Origin: Caldifarciminota bacterium
GTDB lineage: Bacteria > Hydrothermota > Tepidihabitantia > B36-G15
Assembly (NCBI GenBank): GCA_003645615.1
Contig: QNBE01000007.1
Span: 1 to 36,781, forward strand
DNA: 36,781 bases
Direction: 5' to 3'
The notes under the pieces were generated by a model that was given only the letters and a program-made list of their open reading frames with translations, ran no database searches and was not told where the DNA came from. Positions 9,005 through 15,746 of this stretch are shown here, piece after piece (position 1 is the first letter of the stretch; every line of letters begins with the position of its first letter). The position numbers and the translations under genes were made by a program.

Positions 9005-10573
9005 ATGTTAATTGCCTGGATCATTTATTTGGTTATACCCTATCCTAACAATCCCTCTTGGGAATCTACCGATGGTGGCTATACCACCGGTGGGGTCCTG
9101 ATCGATGTCGATATGGATGGCGACCTCGATCTGGTCGTCTCCAATGGCAATGATATGGCCACCCAGACCAATCGATGTTATAAGAATACCGGCAATGCCC
9201 TGCCAACAACTGCAAGCTGGAACTCAGCCGATCGGGATTATCATGGCCATTGCGCCTGCGGCGATATCGATAACGATGGCTATCCAGAGCTGGCGGTTTC
9301 CAATTATGGCTCATTCGCACCGAATTATGATAAGCTCTACCGGAATCAGAATGGGAACTTCGAATCCTCACCCTCCTGGCATCCCACCAGCACCACCAAC
9401 TCCTTTGCCTGCGCCTTCGGCGATGTCGATAATGATGGTGACTTGGATCTTGCCTTTGCCTGCGGTGAGAGATATACGAGTAACCCCCAGCGGGTCAAGC
9501 TCTTTTTAAATATCAACGGCAATATCAGCACCACCCCGAGCTGGGAATCGAATGTCCAGTCCTATTTTTATGATGTGGAATGGGTCGATATCGATAACGA
9601 TGGCGATCTCGATCTTGCCTGCGCTGCAGATGGCGCCCCAAATCTGATCTACGAGAATATCGGTGGCAAGCTCGGCTCCACCCCCTACTGGCAGTCGAGT
9701 GATAGCCAGGGGACCTTAGAGATCGCCTTCGGTGATTTCGATTCCGACGGCGATCTCGATATGGCCGCAGCCAACAATGCCCAGCTCGGTGGTGAGAGCC
9801 GGCTCGTCCTCTACCGTAATCTCGGCACCACCTTGGAGCAATCGCCATCCTGGCAATCGAATGATAACCGGACCTACTACTCCTGCTGTGCCTTCGGTGA
9901 TGTCGATATGGATGGCGATCTCGATCTTGCCGGCGGTGGCTGGTGGGAACCGGTGGTCGTCTTTGAGAATCGGAATGGCAATTATAATCCAACCCCGGAC
10001 TGGTCCTGGTCTCCTCCCAACAATCGCGATCTCGTCTGTGAGGAGATAGCCTTTGGTGATATCGACAACCGTTGTTCTCCAACCGTCAACTCCGAATCCC
10101 ATCCGGTAGCACCAGACCACCGGTTGATCTATCTCAATCACCGATACATCCGGAAGATTATCAGGATTACCCATTCCGGTGGCAATGTTAACCCGTCGTC
10201 TTATTGTTATGACCATGTCAACGGCTGGGTCTCATTTGATAGCATCTTCTCAGGACCGGACACGGTCCGTGTGACCTACCGGTATTCCAAGGACATCGAT
10301 CTTCTGGTCACCAACTGGGTCAACAGCCGGGGGAACTTCTACTTCCTCAATGAAGGACCGGCAATAAGAGAAGTCGCCTCCAAGAAGCACCGTTTGCTGC
10401 CCGCCATTGTCCTTGGCCCTCTCTCCATCCCGAAGGAGATCGGCCCCTATCGCCTTTTTGATATCTCCGGAAGATTAATCTGCCGGGATCGATTCGATCT
10501 GATCCCTCTCCAGACCGGTGTATATTTCTTAAAAGCCGATGGATATCATCAGAAGTTGGTGGTGATTAAATGA
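9005..10573 (+). CDS. Secreted FG-GAP/VCBS-repeat protein with C-terminal sorting domain
   Basis: 522 residues. A short hydrophobic N-terminus ([14 protein letters not shown]) is a likely signal peptide. Six calcium-loop repeats follow at roughly 60-residue spacing, each of the form (F/I)GD(V/I/F)D-x-DGD-x-(D/E)[86 protein letters not shown] seventh ([12 protein letters not shown]) has lost the loop. This gives an integrin-alpha-like beta-propeller. The last ~80 residues ([14 protein letters not shown], then GVYFLKADG and LVVIK) form a Por/T9SS-type C-terminal domain, so the protein is probably exported and anchored at the surface. It is the first gene of a five-gene operon, which is odd because the next genes look cytoplasmic. 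Ligand unknown. Confidence 0.9.
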   Translation: MLIAWIIYLVIPYPNNPSWESTDGGYTTGGVLIDVDMDGDLDLVVSNGNDMATQTNRCYKNTGNALPTTASWNSADRDYHGHCACGDIDNDGYPELAVSNYGSFAPNYDKLYRNQNGNFESSPSWHPTSTTNSFACAFGDVDNDGDLDLAFACGERYTSNPQRVKLFLNINGNISTTPSWESNVQSYFYDVEWVDIDNDGDLDLACAADGAPNLIYENIGGKLGSTPYWQSSDSQGTLEIAFGDFDSDGDLDMAAANNAQLGGESRLVLYRNLGTTLEQSPSWQSNDNRTYYSCCAFGDVDMDGDLDLAGGGWWEPVVVFENRNGNYNPTPDWSWSPPNNRDLVCEEIAFGDIDNRCSPTVNSESHPVAPDHRLIYLNHRYIRKIIRITHSGGNVNPSSYCYDHVNGWVSFDSIFSGPDTVRVTYRYSKDIDLLVTNWVNSRGNFYFLNEGPAIREVASKKHRLLPAIVLGPLSIPKEIGPYRLFDISGRLICRDRFDLIPLQTGVYFLKADGYHQKLVVIK

Positions 10574-11208
10574 GCGAGAACTACTACACCATCCTCGGTG
10601 TCTCCAAGAATGCCACGATGGCAGAGATAAGGAGGGCCTATCTCAAACTGGCCCGGGAGCTCCATCCGGATCGGGTCCTCGATCCCGAGAAGAAGGCCGA
10701 GGCCCAGGAACGCTTCTCCCGGATCACCATGGCCTATCGGGTCCTCTCCGATCCCGAGAAGCGGAAGGAGTATGATCGGAAGCTCACCACCAAGAAGACC
10801 GAGGTCCAGGAGTCCCGTGAGGTCCAGGCCAAGAATGCCTTCCAGCGCGGCCTCCTCTATCTCAAACGGGGCGATCCCTGGCGGGCCCTCTCCCTTCTCC
10901 GGATCGCCTACCGGTATCAGCCCCAGAAGGCGATCTATCTCAGCTATCTCGGTCTGGCCCTGGTAAAGACCAGACAGTTCAAGGAGGAGGGGATTGAGAA
11001 GCTGATCGAGGCCTCGAAGATGGAGCTCTTCAATCCGATCGTCCATGTCAACCTCGGCCTCGGCTACAAGGCGATCGGTGAGGTCGATAAGGCCAATGCC
11101 GCATTTAAGGAGGCCCTCCACTGGGATCCCAACAATCTGATTGCCCTAAAGGAGCTGGGGAAGATCGAGAAGAAGAAGGGGTTTTTCGGTAAACTATTTG
11201 GCCGATGA
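10570..11208 (+). CDS. DnaJ-domain protein with TPR repeats
   Basis: 212 residues. Residues 1-68 are a J domain: [20 protein letters not shown], the HPD motif at residues 32-34 needed to stimulate Hsp70 ATPase, and [15 protein letters not shown] lysine-rich linker leads to two or three TPR units (about 92-200; e.g. [21 protein letters not shown] and [20 protein letters not shown]). It lacks the zinc-finger and substrate domains of true DnaJ, so it is a specialised J-protein that would bring DnaK to a TPR-bound partner. The ATG overlaps the previous stop (ATGA), and its own stop overlaps the Memo gene start, so it should be made together with the AmmeMemo proteins. The partner is unknown. Confidence 0.9.
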   Translation: MSENYYTILGVSKNATMAEIRRAYLKLARELHPDRVLDPEKKAEAQERFSRITMAYRVLSDPEKRKEYDRKLTTKKTEVQESREVQAKNAFQRGLLYLKRGDPWRALSLLRIAYRYQPQKAIYLSYLGLALVKTRQFKEEGIEKLIEASKMELFNPIVHVNLGLGYKAIGEVDKANAAFKEALHWDPNNLIALKELGKIEKKKGFFGKLFGR

Positions 11209-12014
11209 TGGAGAAGAGACCACCAGCCTATGCCGGCTCTTTCTATCCCGACGATCCGGATCGGATTAAAAGGATGGTCGAGGACTTCCTCACCCAGCCG
11301 GTCGAGATTCCGAAAGGGGAGATCATCGGCGCTGTCTCCCCCCATGCCGGTTATCAGTATTCCGGTGCGATCGCCACCCTCGCCCATCTCTGCCACCGGG
11401 ATGGGAAGTGGGATCGGATCGTCATCATCGGTCCCTCCCACCATGCCTATTTCAAGGATCCGGTTGTTGAGGGTCGGGATTTCTGGATCACCCCTCTTGG
11501 TGAGGTTGAGATCGATGGGGAGGGGAGGTCGATCCTGATTGGTAGCGGCATCGGGGCCGATCACCGCCCCTTCGATCCCGAACACTCCCTTGAGGTCCAG
11601 GTTCCCTTCATCCAGATCTTCAGCCCGGGGGTGAAGATCCTCCCCATTATGATAGGGGATCAGAGTCTCGAAAGCGGGGAGAGGGTCGCCCAGGCCCTGA
11701 GTCAACTCCCCGGTTCAACCTTCATCCTCGCCTCTTCTGATCTCTATCATGGCTATTCTTATGAGGTTTGTAAAAAGACCGATACCCATACCATCGAGAT
11801 GATCCTCACCCTCGATCCCGGAAGATTTCAGGAGGAGCTCTCAACCGGGCGAGCAATGGCCTGTGGTGGTGGACCGATCATCGCCCTGCTCAGCTACGGC
11901 CGGAAGATCGGCGTCACCAAGGCCGAGGTGCTCCGCTATACCAATTCCAACGATGTTACCGGCACCAAGGGTGGATATTGTGTCGGCTATGTTGCAATCG
12001 CATTCTTGAGATGA
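11205..12014 (+). CDS. amrB: AmmeMemoRadiSam system protein B (MEMO1 family)
   Basis: 269 residues over the full length of the Memo family, whose fold resembles class III extradiol dioxygenases (LigB). Start: [15 protein letters not shown]. Probable metal or active-site residues are His47 in [12 protein letters not shown], His79 in [10 protein letters not shown], the His in [11 protein letters not shown] and the Cys in AMACGGGPI, matching the conserved His/His/His/Cys set of human MEMO1. ATG at 11205 overlaps the DnaJ-TPR stop; a second ATG follows directly at 11208 and either could be used. Its stop overlaps the AMMECR1 start (ATGA). The pairing of B with A is the hallmark of the AmmeMemoRadiSam system, but the radical SAM member is not in this window. 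The biochemical role of the system is not settled. Confidence 0.93.
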   Translation: MMEKRPPAYAGSFYPDDPDRIKRMVEDFLTQPVEIPKGEIIGAVSPHAGYQYSGAIATLAHLCHRDGKWDRIVIIGPSHHAYFKDPVVEGRDFWITPLGEVEIDGEGRSILIGSGIGADHRPFDPEHSLEVQVPFIQIFSPGVKILPIMIGDQSLESGERVAQALSQLPGSTFILASSDLYHGYSYEVCKKTDTHTIEMILTLDPGRFQEELSTGRAMACGGGPIIALLSYGRKIGVTKAEVLRYTNSNDVTGTKGGYCVGYVAIAFLR

Positions 12015-12541
12015 CCTTTACCGAAGCGGCAAAAAATAAGCTCTTCCAGATTGCCAAGAGCTCGATTGAGGCGGGACTGGAGGGGAAGAAGTATAATCCA
12101 GAACCAGACCCTGAGCTGGAGGGGAAATACGGTGTCTTTGTCACCCTCAAGATCAACGATCAGCTCCGGGGTTGTATCGGTTATATCCAGCCGATCAAAC
12201 CGCTCTATCAGGCGGTTAGCGAGATGGCCTATGCCGCTGCCTTCAGTGACCCCCGTTTCCCGCCGGTTACTAAGGAGGAGGTGAAACGGCTCAGGTTTGA
12301 AATCACCATCCTCTCCCCCTTGGAGCGGATCCACGATATCAACCAGATCGAGGTTGGTAAGCACGGTCTCTTCATCAAAAAGGGTGTCTTCCAGGGACTG
12401 CTCCTCCCTCAGGTAGCAATTGAGGAGAACTGGGACCGGATGACCTTTCTCAGGCATACCTGCCTCAAGGCCGGTCTTCCTGAGGATGGCTGGCATGATG
12501 CCGAGATCTACACCTTTACCGGAACCATACTAAAAGAGTGA
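12011..12541 (+). CDS. amrA: AmmeMemoRadiSam system protein A (AMMECR1 domain)
   Basis: 176 residues, the usual length for a stand-alone AMMECR1 domain. The strictly conserved core LRGCIGYIQP is present near residues 52-61, followed by SEMAYAAAFSDPRFPPVT and FEITILSPLERI. The end (GVFQGLLLPQVAIEENWDRM, then HTCLKAGLPEDGW) is also typical. I start it at ATG 12011, which overlaps the Memo stop by 4 bases (ATGA); an in-frame upstream start would lie inside the Memo gene. The conserved cysteine in RGCIG is intact. Its stop overlaps the next gene's GTG by 4 bases. Function of the family is unproven; its companion here is protein B directly upstream. Confidence 0.93.
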   Translation: MTFTEAAKNKLFQIAKSSIEAGLEGKKYNPEPDPELEGKYGVFVTLKINDQLRGCIGYIQPIKPLYQAVSEMAYAAAFSDPRFPPVTKEEVKRLRFEITILSPLERIHDINQIEVGKHGLFIKKGVFQGLLLPQVAIEENWDRMTFLRHTCLKAGLPEDGWHDAEIYTFTGTILKE

Positions 12542-12804
12542 AGAAATCGAGAATCCTTAAGGAGCTGGAGGGGCTGGCCCAGGATCTCTCGATCTCGGTA
12601 ATCTATGATCGGATCAATGGTCAGGGCGGTTACTGCCGGTTAAAAGAGAAGCATTACATCATCATCAATAGTTCCCTATCCTTAGAAAGGAAGATCGAGA
12701 TCCTGGCTGAGGGGCTCAAGACATTTCCACTGGATCGGATTTATCTGAAGCCGAGACTCCGCGAGATTATTGAGGGGAAATTCTCCCGCTCAGAAGGAAG
12801 GTGA
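12538..12804 (+). CDS. Small conserved-looking protein of unknown function, coupled to AMMECR1
   Basis: 88 residues starting at GTG 12538, which overlaps the AMMECR1 stop (GTGA), so translational coupling is likely. Basic N-terminal helix (KKSRILKELEGLAQDL), then strand-rich VIYDRINGQGGYCRL, KEKHYIIINSSLSL, and a helix ERKIEILAEGLKTF followed by RIYLKPRLREIIE. The GGYCRL...INxxLSLERKIEILAE pattern looks like a small alpha/beta domain I have a vague memory of in other uncharacterised bacterial proteins, but I cannot name it. It ends the five-gene operon; its last 38 bases overlap the convergent barrel gene. No signal peptide or membrane segment. Confidence 0.75.
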   Translation: MKKSRILKELEGLAQDLSISVIYDRINGQGGYCRLKEKHYIIINSSLSLERKIEILAEGLKTFPLDRIYLKPRLREIIEGKFSRSEGR

Positions 12805-13915
12805 TCCGCTGTTTCAGGCGGTAACCGGGATAGATTTCAGCCAAGGGAGAGGAATAACTCAACCCGAGCTTCAACCGTCTGAACCGGAAAAAGATGGTCG
12901 GGCTGACCACCGAACCGGAAGGATAGCGGAGATAGGAGATATCCCCTCCCAAGTTCCAGATCAGAAGACTACTCCCCACCACCCATCTGGGTCCATAGCG
13001 GATATCAGACCTGCGGAAGAAGAAGGTGAGGGAATCGGTCGGGAAAGGGAGGGAGAGGGAGCCAGAGTGGTAACAGACCGGATCCATTCTCCCACGGAAG
13101 TTATCCGGTCCTGGAACCGGTAAGGAGTCCCACTCTTGGATATCGAATCGGACTGTTATCGGTCCGATCTTAAGCCGACCGGCAACACCATAGCTGAGGA
13201 AACCCGTTTTGATGGAATCGGAGAAACGGATCGGGGGATGGGAATAGAGGTAGGTGAAAGGGGTGGGGATCATCCCCCGCTGGAATCTGAGGTTTAGCCC
13301 AAAGACGGCGGGTGTAAACCCGACCTGGAAGGCGGGCTTTGTCCCCGCATAACCGAGTCGGAGCAGGAAGGGGGAAGGGATGAGGCCGAACCAGAAACCC
13401 TTCAGCTCACCAAAAGCGGTCTTCTTCAAACCGATTCTAAAATGGGGGATGAGGCTAACCTTGGGAAGAAGGACCTTTTGGGAGATGGAGTAGCCCCTGA
13501 TCCGTCGTGTGCCTACCTGATGATAGGAGACTCCACCCTCACCCTGAAGGATAACCTTAGTACCGGTGGTGATCGTTACCTGAGAAAAGAAGGAACTGGG
13601 AGAGTCGAGGCGGGCCGATCGGTGGTATCCACCACCGATCTCGGCAATGGTGGTGGTGATCGGCAGGATCACCTTCCCCTCTGCCTGGCGGGACTCATAC
13701 CTGATCCAGTCTTCACCCCGTTCATACCCAAGATTGAAATCGGCATAGAGCGAGTAATAGTCTATCTTGATTCCGATCGGATCCCCCAGCTTAAGATCAG
13801 CCCCCATGTTCTGTCTCGGCGTAACGATACCGGGAAGAATGGTCAGCTCTGGTTCGAATTGGAAGGGATCCGGGATCAGGAGGGTGTCGAGAATCCCGAA
13901 AAGGAGAAGGATCAT
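12767..13915 (-). CDS. Putative outer-membrane beta-barrel protein, no recognised family
   Basis: 382 residues. A hydrophobic start (MILLLFGILDTLLIP) is a possible signal peptide without a clear cleavage site. The rest is dominated by alternating hydrophobic/polar strands rich in aromatic residues and glycine (e.g. GFWFGLIPSPFLLRLGY, LTFFFRRSDIRYGPRW), as in transmembrane barrels. I do not recognise the family. The ATG at 13915 overlaps the mtnA stop (ATGA), so it is the second gene of the mtnA operon, although a functional link to methionine salvage is not obvious. The 3' end overlaps the convergent 88-aa gene by 38 bases. The last residue is not aromatic (ISPQ), but a penultimate strand RITFLLSGRI would serve as the closing strand. 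Confidence 0.7.
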   Translation of the reverse strand: MILLLFGILDTLLIPDPFQFEPELTILPGIVTPRQNMGADLKLGDPIGIKIDYYSLYADFNLGYERGEDWIRYESRQAEGKVILPITTTIAEIGGGYHRSARLDSPSSFFSQVTITTGTKVILQGEGGVSYHQVGTRRIRGYSISQKVLLPKVSLIPHFRIGLKKTAFGELKGFWFGLIPSPFLLRLGYAGTKPAFQVGFTPAVFGLNLRFQRGMIPTPFTYLYSHPPIRFSDSIKTGFLSYGVAGRLKIGPITVRFDIQEWDSLPVPGPDNFRGRMDPVCYHSGSLSLPFPTDSLTFFFRRSDIRYGPRWVVGSSLLIWNLGGDISYLRYPSGSVVSPTIFFRFRRLKLGLSYSSPLAEIYPGYRLKQRITFLLSGRISPQ

Positions 13916-14910
13916 AACAGCTTCGGGATCGTCTTATCGAAGGGTGGACGGGCGATCCCTCGTTCGGTCACAATCGCGGTGATATATCTTGCCGGGGTCA
14001 CATCGAAGGAAGGGTTGAGGACCTCAATACCCTCGGTCGCCACCCTCATCCCCCGGAAGGTTGTGATCTCATCTGGAGCCCGATATTCGATCGGGATTGA
14101 GCCACCATCTCTCAGCTTCGGATCGATCGATGAGATCGGAGCGACGACGATGAAGGGAACCTTATGGATATGGGCAACAATGGCGATCGTTTTGGTCCCG
14201 ATCTTATTGGCGGTATCACCATTTGTGGCGATCCGATCACCACCAACGATGACCAGATCGATCTGGGGCATGAGTGAGGCAACTGCAGAATCGCAGATCA
14301 AGGTCGGGGTGATCCCATTCTTCTTGAGCTCCCATGAGGTGAGTCTCGCCCCCTGGAGATAGGGCCTCGTCTCAGTGCAGAAGACCTGAAACCGCTTCCC
14401 CTCTTCTTTTGCGGTGTAGATGACACCGAGGGCGGTCCCGATCCCGGTTGTCGCCAAGGCGCCGGCATTACAGTGGACCAGGATCCGGGCACCATCTCTG
14501 ATCAGTCGGGCCCCATACCGACCCATGGCGATACAGGCCTCCTGATCCTCCTTTTCGATCTTCCTCGCCTCGGCCAACAGTCTGCTGGGAAGGTCCTTCC
14601 TGCCCTGGATGATCCTGGCCATCCGATCTAAGGCCCAGTTGAGGTTGACCGCGGTCGGACGGGCCGATCTTAAGAGCTCGATCGTCCTTCGGAGATGATC
14701 GGGATTATGGTTGCGGAAGGACTCGACCACAACCCCATAAGCGGCTGCCACACCGATAAGAGGTGCTCCCCTTAAGTTCATCTCCTTTATCGCACGGTAG
14801 ACCGCCTTCCCACTTCGGGCTTTAAGATAGACCTCCTCGTGAGGAAGGCGGAGCTGATCGAGGATATATAAAGTCTTGCCCTTTAGAAAGATGGTCTTAA
14901 ATCCAGCCAT
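13912..14910 (-). CDS. mtnA: S-methyl-5-thioribose-1-phosphate isomerase MtnA
   Basis: Converts 5-methylthioribose 1-phosphate to 5-methylthioribulose 1-phosphate in methionine salvage. 332 residues, close to the family's 340-350. The eIF2B-like fold shows RGAPLIGVAAAYG near residue 47, LVHCNAGALATTGIGTALGV with the catalytic Cys at about 147, FCTETRPYLQGARLTSWEL, and VGGDRIATNGDTANKIGT with the catalytic Asp at about 225. RGAP, HCNAG and GDRI distinguish it from eIF2B subunits; ribose-1,5-bisphosphate isomerase is the main alternative. ATG at 14910 follows a TATAAT box by 5 bases and has no ribosome site. No other salvage genes are in the window, though a SAM hydrolase gene lies at 28232. 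Confidence 0.95.
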   Translation of the reverse strand: MAGFKTIFLKGKTLYILDQLRLPHEEVYLKARSGKAVYRAIKEMNLRGAPLIGVAAAYGVVVESFRNHNPDHLRRTIELLRSARPTAVNLNWALDRMARIIQGRKDLPSRLLAEARKIEKEDQEACIAMGRYGARLIRDGARILVHCNAGALATTGIGTALGVIYTAKEEGKRFQVFCTETRPYLQGARLTSWELKKNGITPTLICDSAVASLMPQIDLVIVGGDRIATNGDTANKIGTKTIAIVAHIHKVPFIVVAPISSIDPKLRDGGSIPIEYRAPDEITTFRGMRVATEGIEVLNPSFDVTPARYITAIVTERGIARPPFDKTIPKLL

Positions 14911-14915
14911 AGCGG

Positions 14916-14944
14916 ATTATAGCCAGCTCTCTCTTCGGGATCAA
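14916..14944 (-). promoter_or_regulatory. Leaderless promoter of mtnA
   Basis: Minus strand: TTGATC (14944-14939), 17 bases, TATAAT (14921-14916), 5 bases (CCGCT), ATG at 14910. It has a perfect -10 and leaves no room for a leader with a ribosome site. Confidence 0.7.
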
Positions 14945-15017
14945 GCTTGTCAATAAAGCAGTGGCGTCCGTCTTTCCTCAAAATTAAATGTTACCAAAAT
15001 CCCTCGATCTGGAATGG

Positions 15018-15589
15018 TTAACCCACACCCAACTCAAGCCTATATTTCTCTTGATACTCCTGGCCAATATAAGACCGCACCAAGGTCCACCGCCGACTCT
15101 CCACATAAGGCACCGAGTTGACAGTCCAGACCCGGGCCCGATTCCGCAAGACCCGCAGTTCGATCCAGCCGGTGAGGGTATGGCAGTAGTCACCCCGGGT
15201 GGAAGCAGTGGTTTTTCCTCCAGTAGTTGGGGATTATTGCGGATGAAGTAGACTAAGTAGATTGAGGCCCGGAAATTGGTCAATTCCCAGATGATTTCCA
15301 GGTAGGGGATTAATGCCTCGGTATAGATTTTCTTTCGGCCTCGCCGATGGAGATGGGTCACCGTGGGGTCTCCTATTAGCTTCTCACCCTTAGCAGTGTG
15401 GTAGACCTTACCGGTCTGGTTGAGGAGATGGATCAGATATTTCCGATGGAAGGAGAAGATTTGGGTGAGCTCATTCAGCATCTGGGTCTTCTGTTTCTTT
15501 GATGCCCGGCGATACCTGGGGGCATTCTTCTCAACTATTGACCGTTTGGCGGCCATGGTGTATACTCCTGGAGGAAAGTTTATGATCAT
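15018..15589 (-). pseudogene. Transposase remnant (HTH plus fragments of a DDE/rve integrase domain)
   Basis: From ATG 15589 the first ~110 residues look like the N-terminal HTH region of ISNCY/IS481-like integrase-type transposases: RRASKKQKTQMLNELTQIFS, HRKYLIHLL, RRGRKKIYTEALIPYLEIIW. After NNPQLLEEKPLLPPG the frame degenerates into a Gly/Ser/Cys-rich tail. Sense resumes in another minus-strand frame that ends at a TAA (15020-15018): GDYCHTLTGWIELRVLRNRA resembles the strand region after the first catalytic Asp ('TGWxExxAxRNRA'), and then PYVESRRWTLVRSYIGQEYQ resembles the end of the domain ('VExxNxxxVRxxxGY'). The parts between, including the catalytic Asp-Glu residues, are missing. So at least one frameshift and two or three internal deletions have occurred. 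ATG 15589 has AAAGGAGG four bases upstream; ATG 15556 (AGGAG upstream) is an alternative start. Confidence 0.75.
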
Positions 15590-15593
15590 GAGT

Positions 15594-15626
15594 CCTCCTT
15601 TCGGGTATCTTATACCCGGGAGGAGG
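15594..15626 (-). promoter_or_regulatory. Hairpin over the transposase ribosome binding site
   Basis: Two 15-base arms (15612-15626 and 15594-15608) separated by a 3-base loop; 13 of 15 positions pair in the minus-strand RNA. The 3' arm contains AAAGGAGG, the Shine-Dalgarno site of ATG 15589. On the plus strand the same hairpin is followed by a run of six T (15629-15634), so it could also act as a plus-strand terminator, although no plus-strand gene ends nearby. Confidence 0.65.
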
Positions 15627-15637
15627 CATTTTTTCCA
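15609..15637 (-). promoter_or_regulatory. Possible internal promoter of the transposase gene
   Basis: Minus strand TGGAAA (15637-15632), 17 bases, TATAAG (15614-15609). The -10 lies across the hairpin loop, so a start 6-7 bases on (about 15602) would omit the 5' arm and begin just before the ribosome site. The -35 matches only 4 of 6, so this is tentative. Confidence 0.4.
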
Positions 15638-15712
15638 CCCTGAATCTCAAAGGACTAATTTTGAGTAACCAACCCCATTTCGGTAAGATTATTTTTGAGG
15701 AAAATCGCCACC

Positions 15713-15740
15713 TTGACCCCTCTCAAGTAGAGGATATAAT
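15713..15740 (+). promoter_or_regulatory. Leaderless promoter of htrA
   Basis: TTGACC (15713-15718), 16 bases, TATAAT (15735-15740), 6 bases (TTAAGA), then GTG at 15747. The spacer holds a 5-bp inverted repeat, CCTCT (15719-15723) and AGAGG (15729-15733), which could be an operator half-site pair. Confidence 0.8.
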
Positions 15741-15746
15741 TTAAGA

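Larger units (their letters stand above)
14977..15665. mobile_element. Decayed, internally deleted insertion sequence (689 bp)
   Basis: Bracketed by a 10-bp perfect inverted repeat: CTCAAAATTA at 14977-14986 and TAATTTTGAG at 15656-15665 (13 positions with one mismatch if TT/AA outside is counted). Inside is a broken transposase gene on the minus strand and an upstream hairpin. It lies between the divergent promoters of mtnA and htrA. GATC occurs only about four times in 600 bases here, against 13-15 in resident genes, which fits foreign origin. I see no target-site duplication next to the repeats, so the true ends could lie a few bases away. Confidence 0.65.

Noticed and set aside
9005-10082. 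DNA direct repeats in the FG-GAP gene as a CRISPR-like or satellite array
   Set aside because: The repeated bases come from the protein calcium-loop repeats (DxDxDGDLDL) at about 180-base spacing; spacers are coding and in frame, and the units diverge.
13442-14362. A 306-codon plus-strand frame across the barrel gene and mtnA
   Set aside because: It spans the junction of two well-supported minus-strand genes, and its product shows no recognisable motif.
15594-15634. Rho-independent terminator on the plus strand
   Set aside because: The hairpin and following T run look right, but no plus-strand gene ends upstream within nearly 3 kb. The position over the transposase ribosome site explains it better, so it is listed as a translation-control hairpin.
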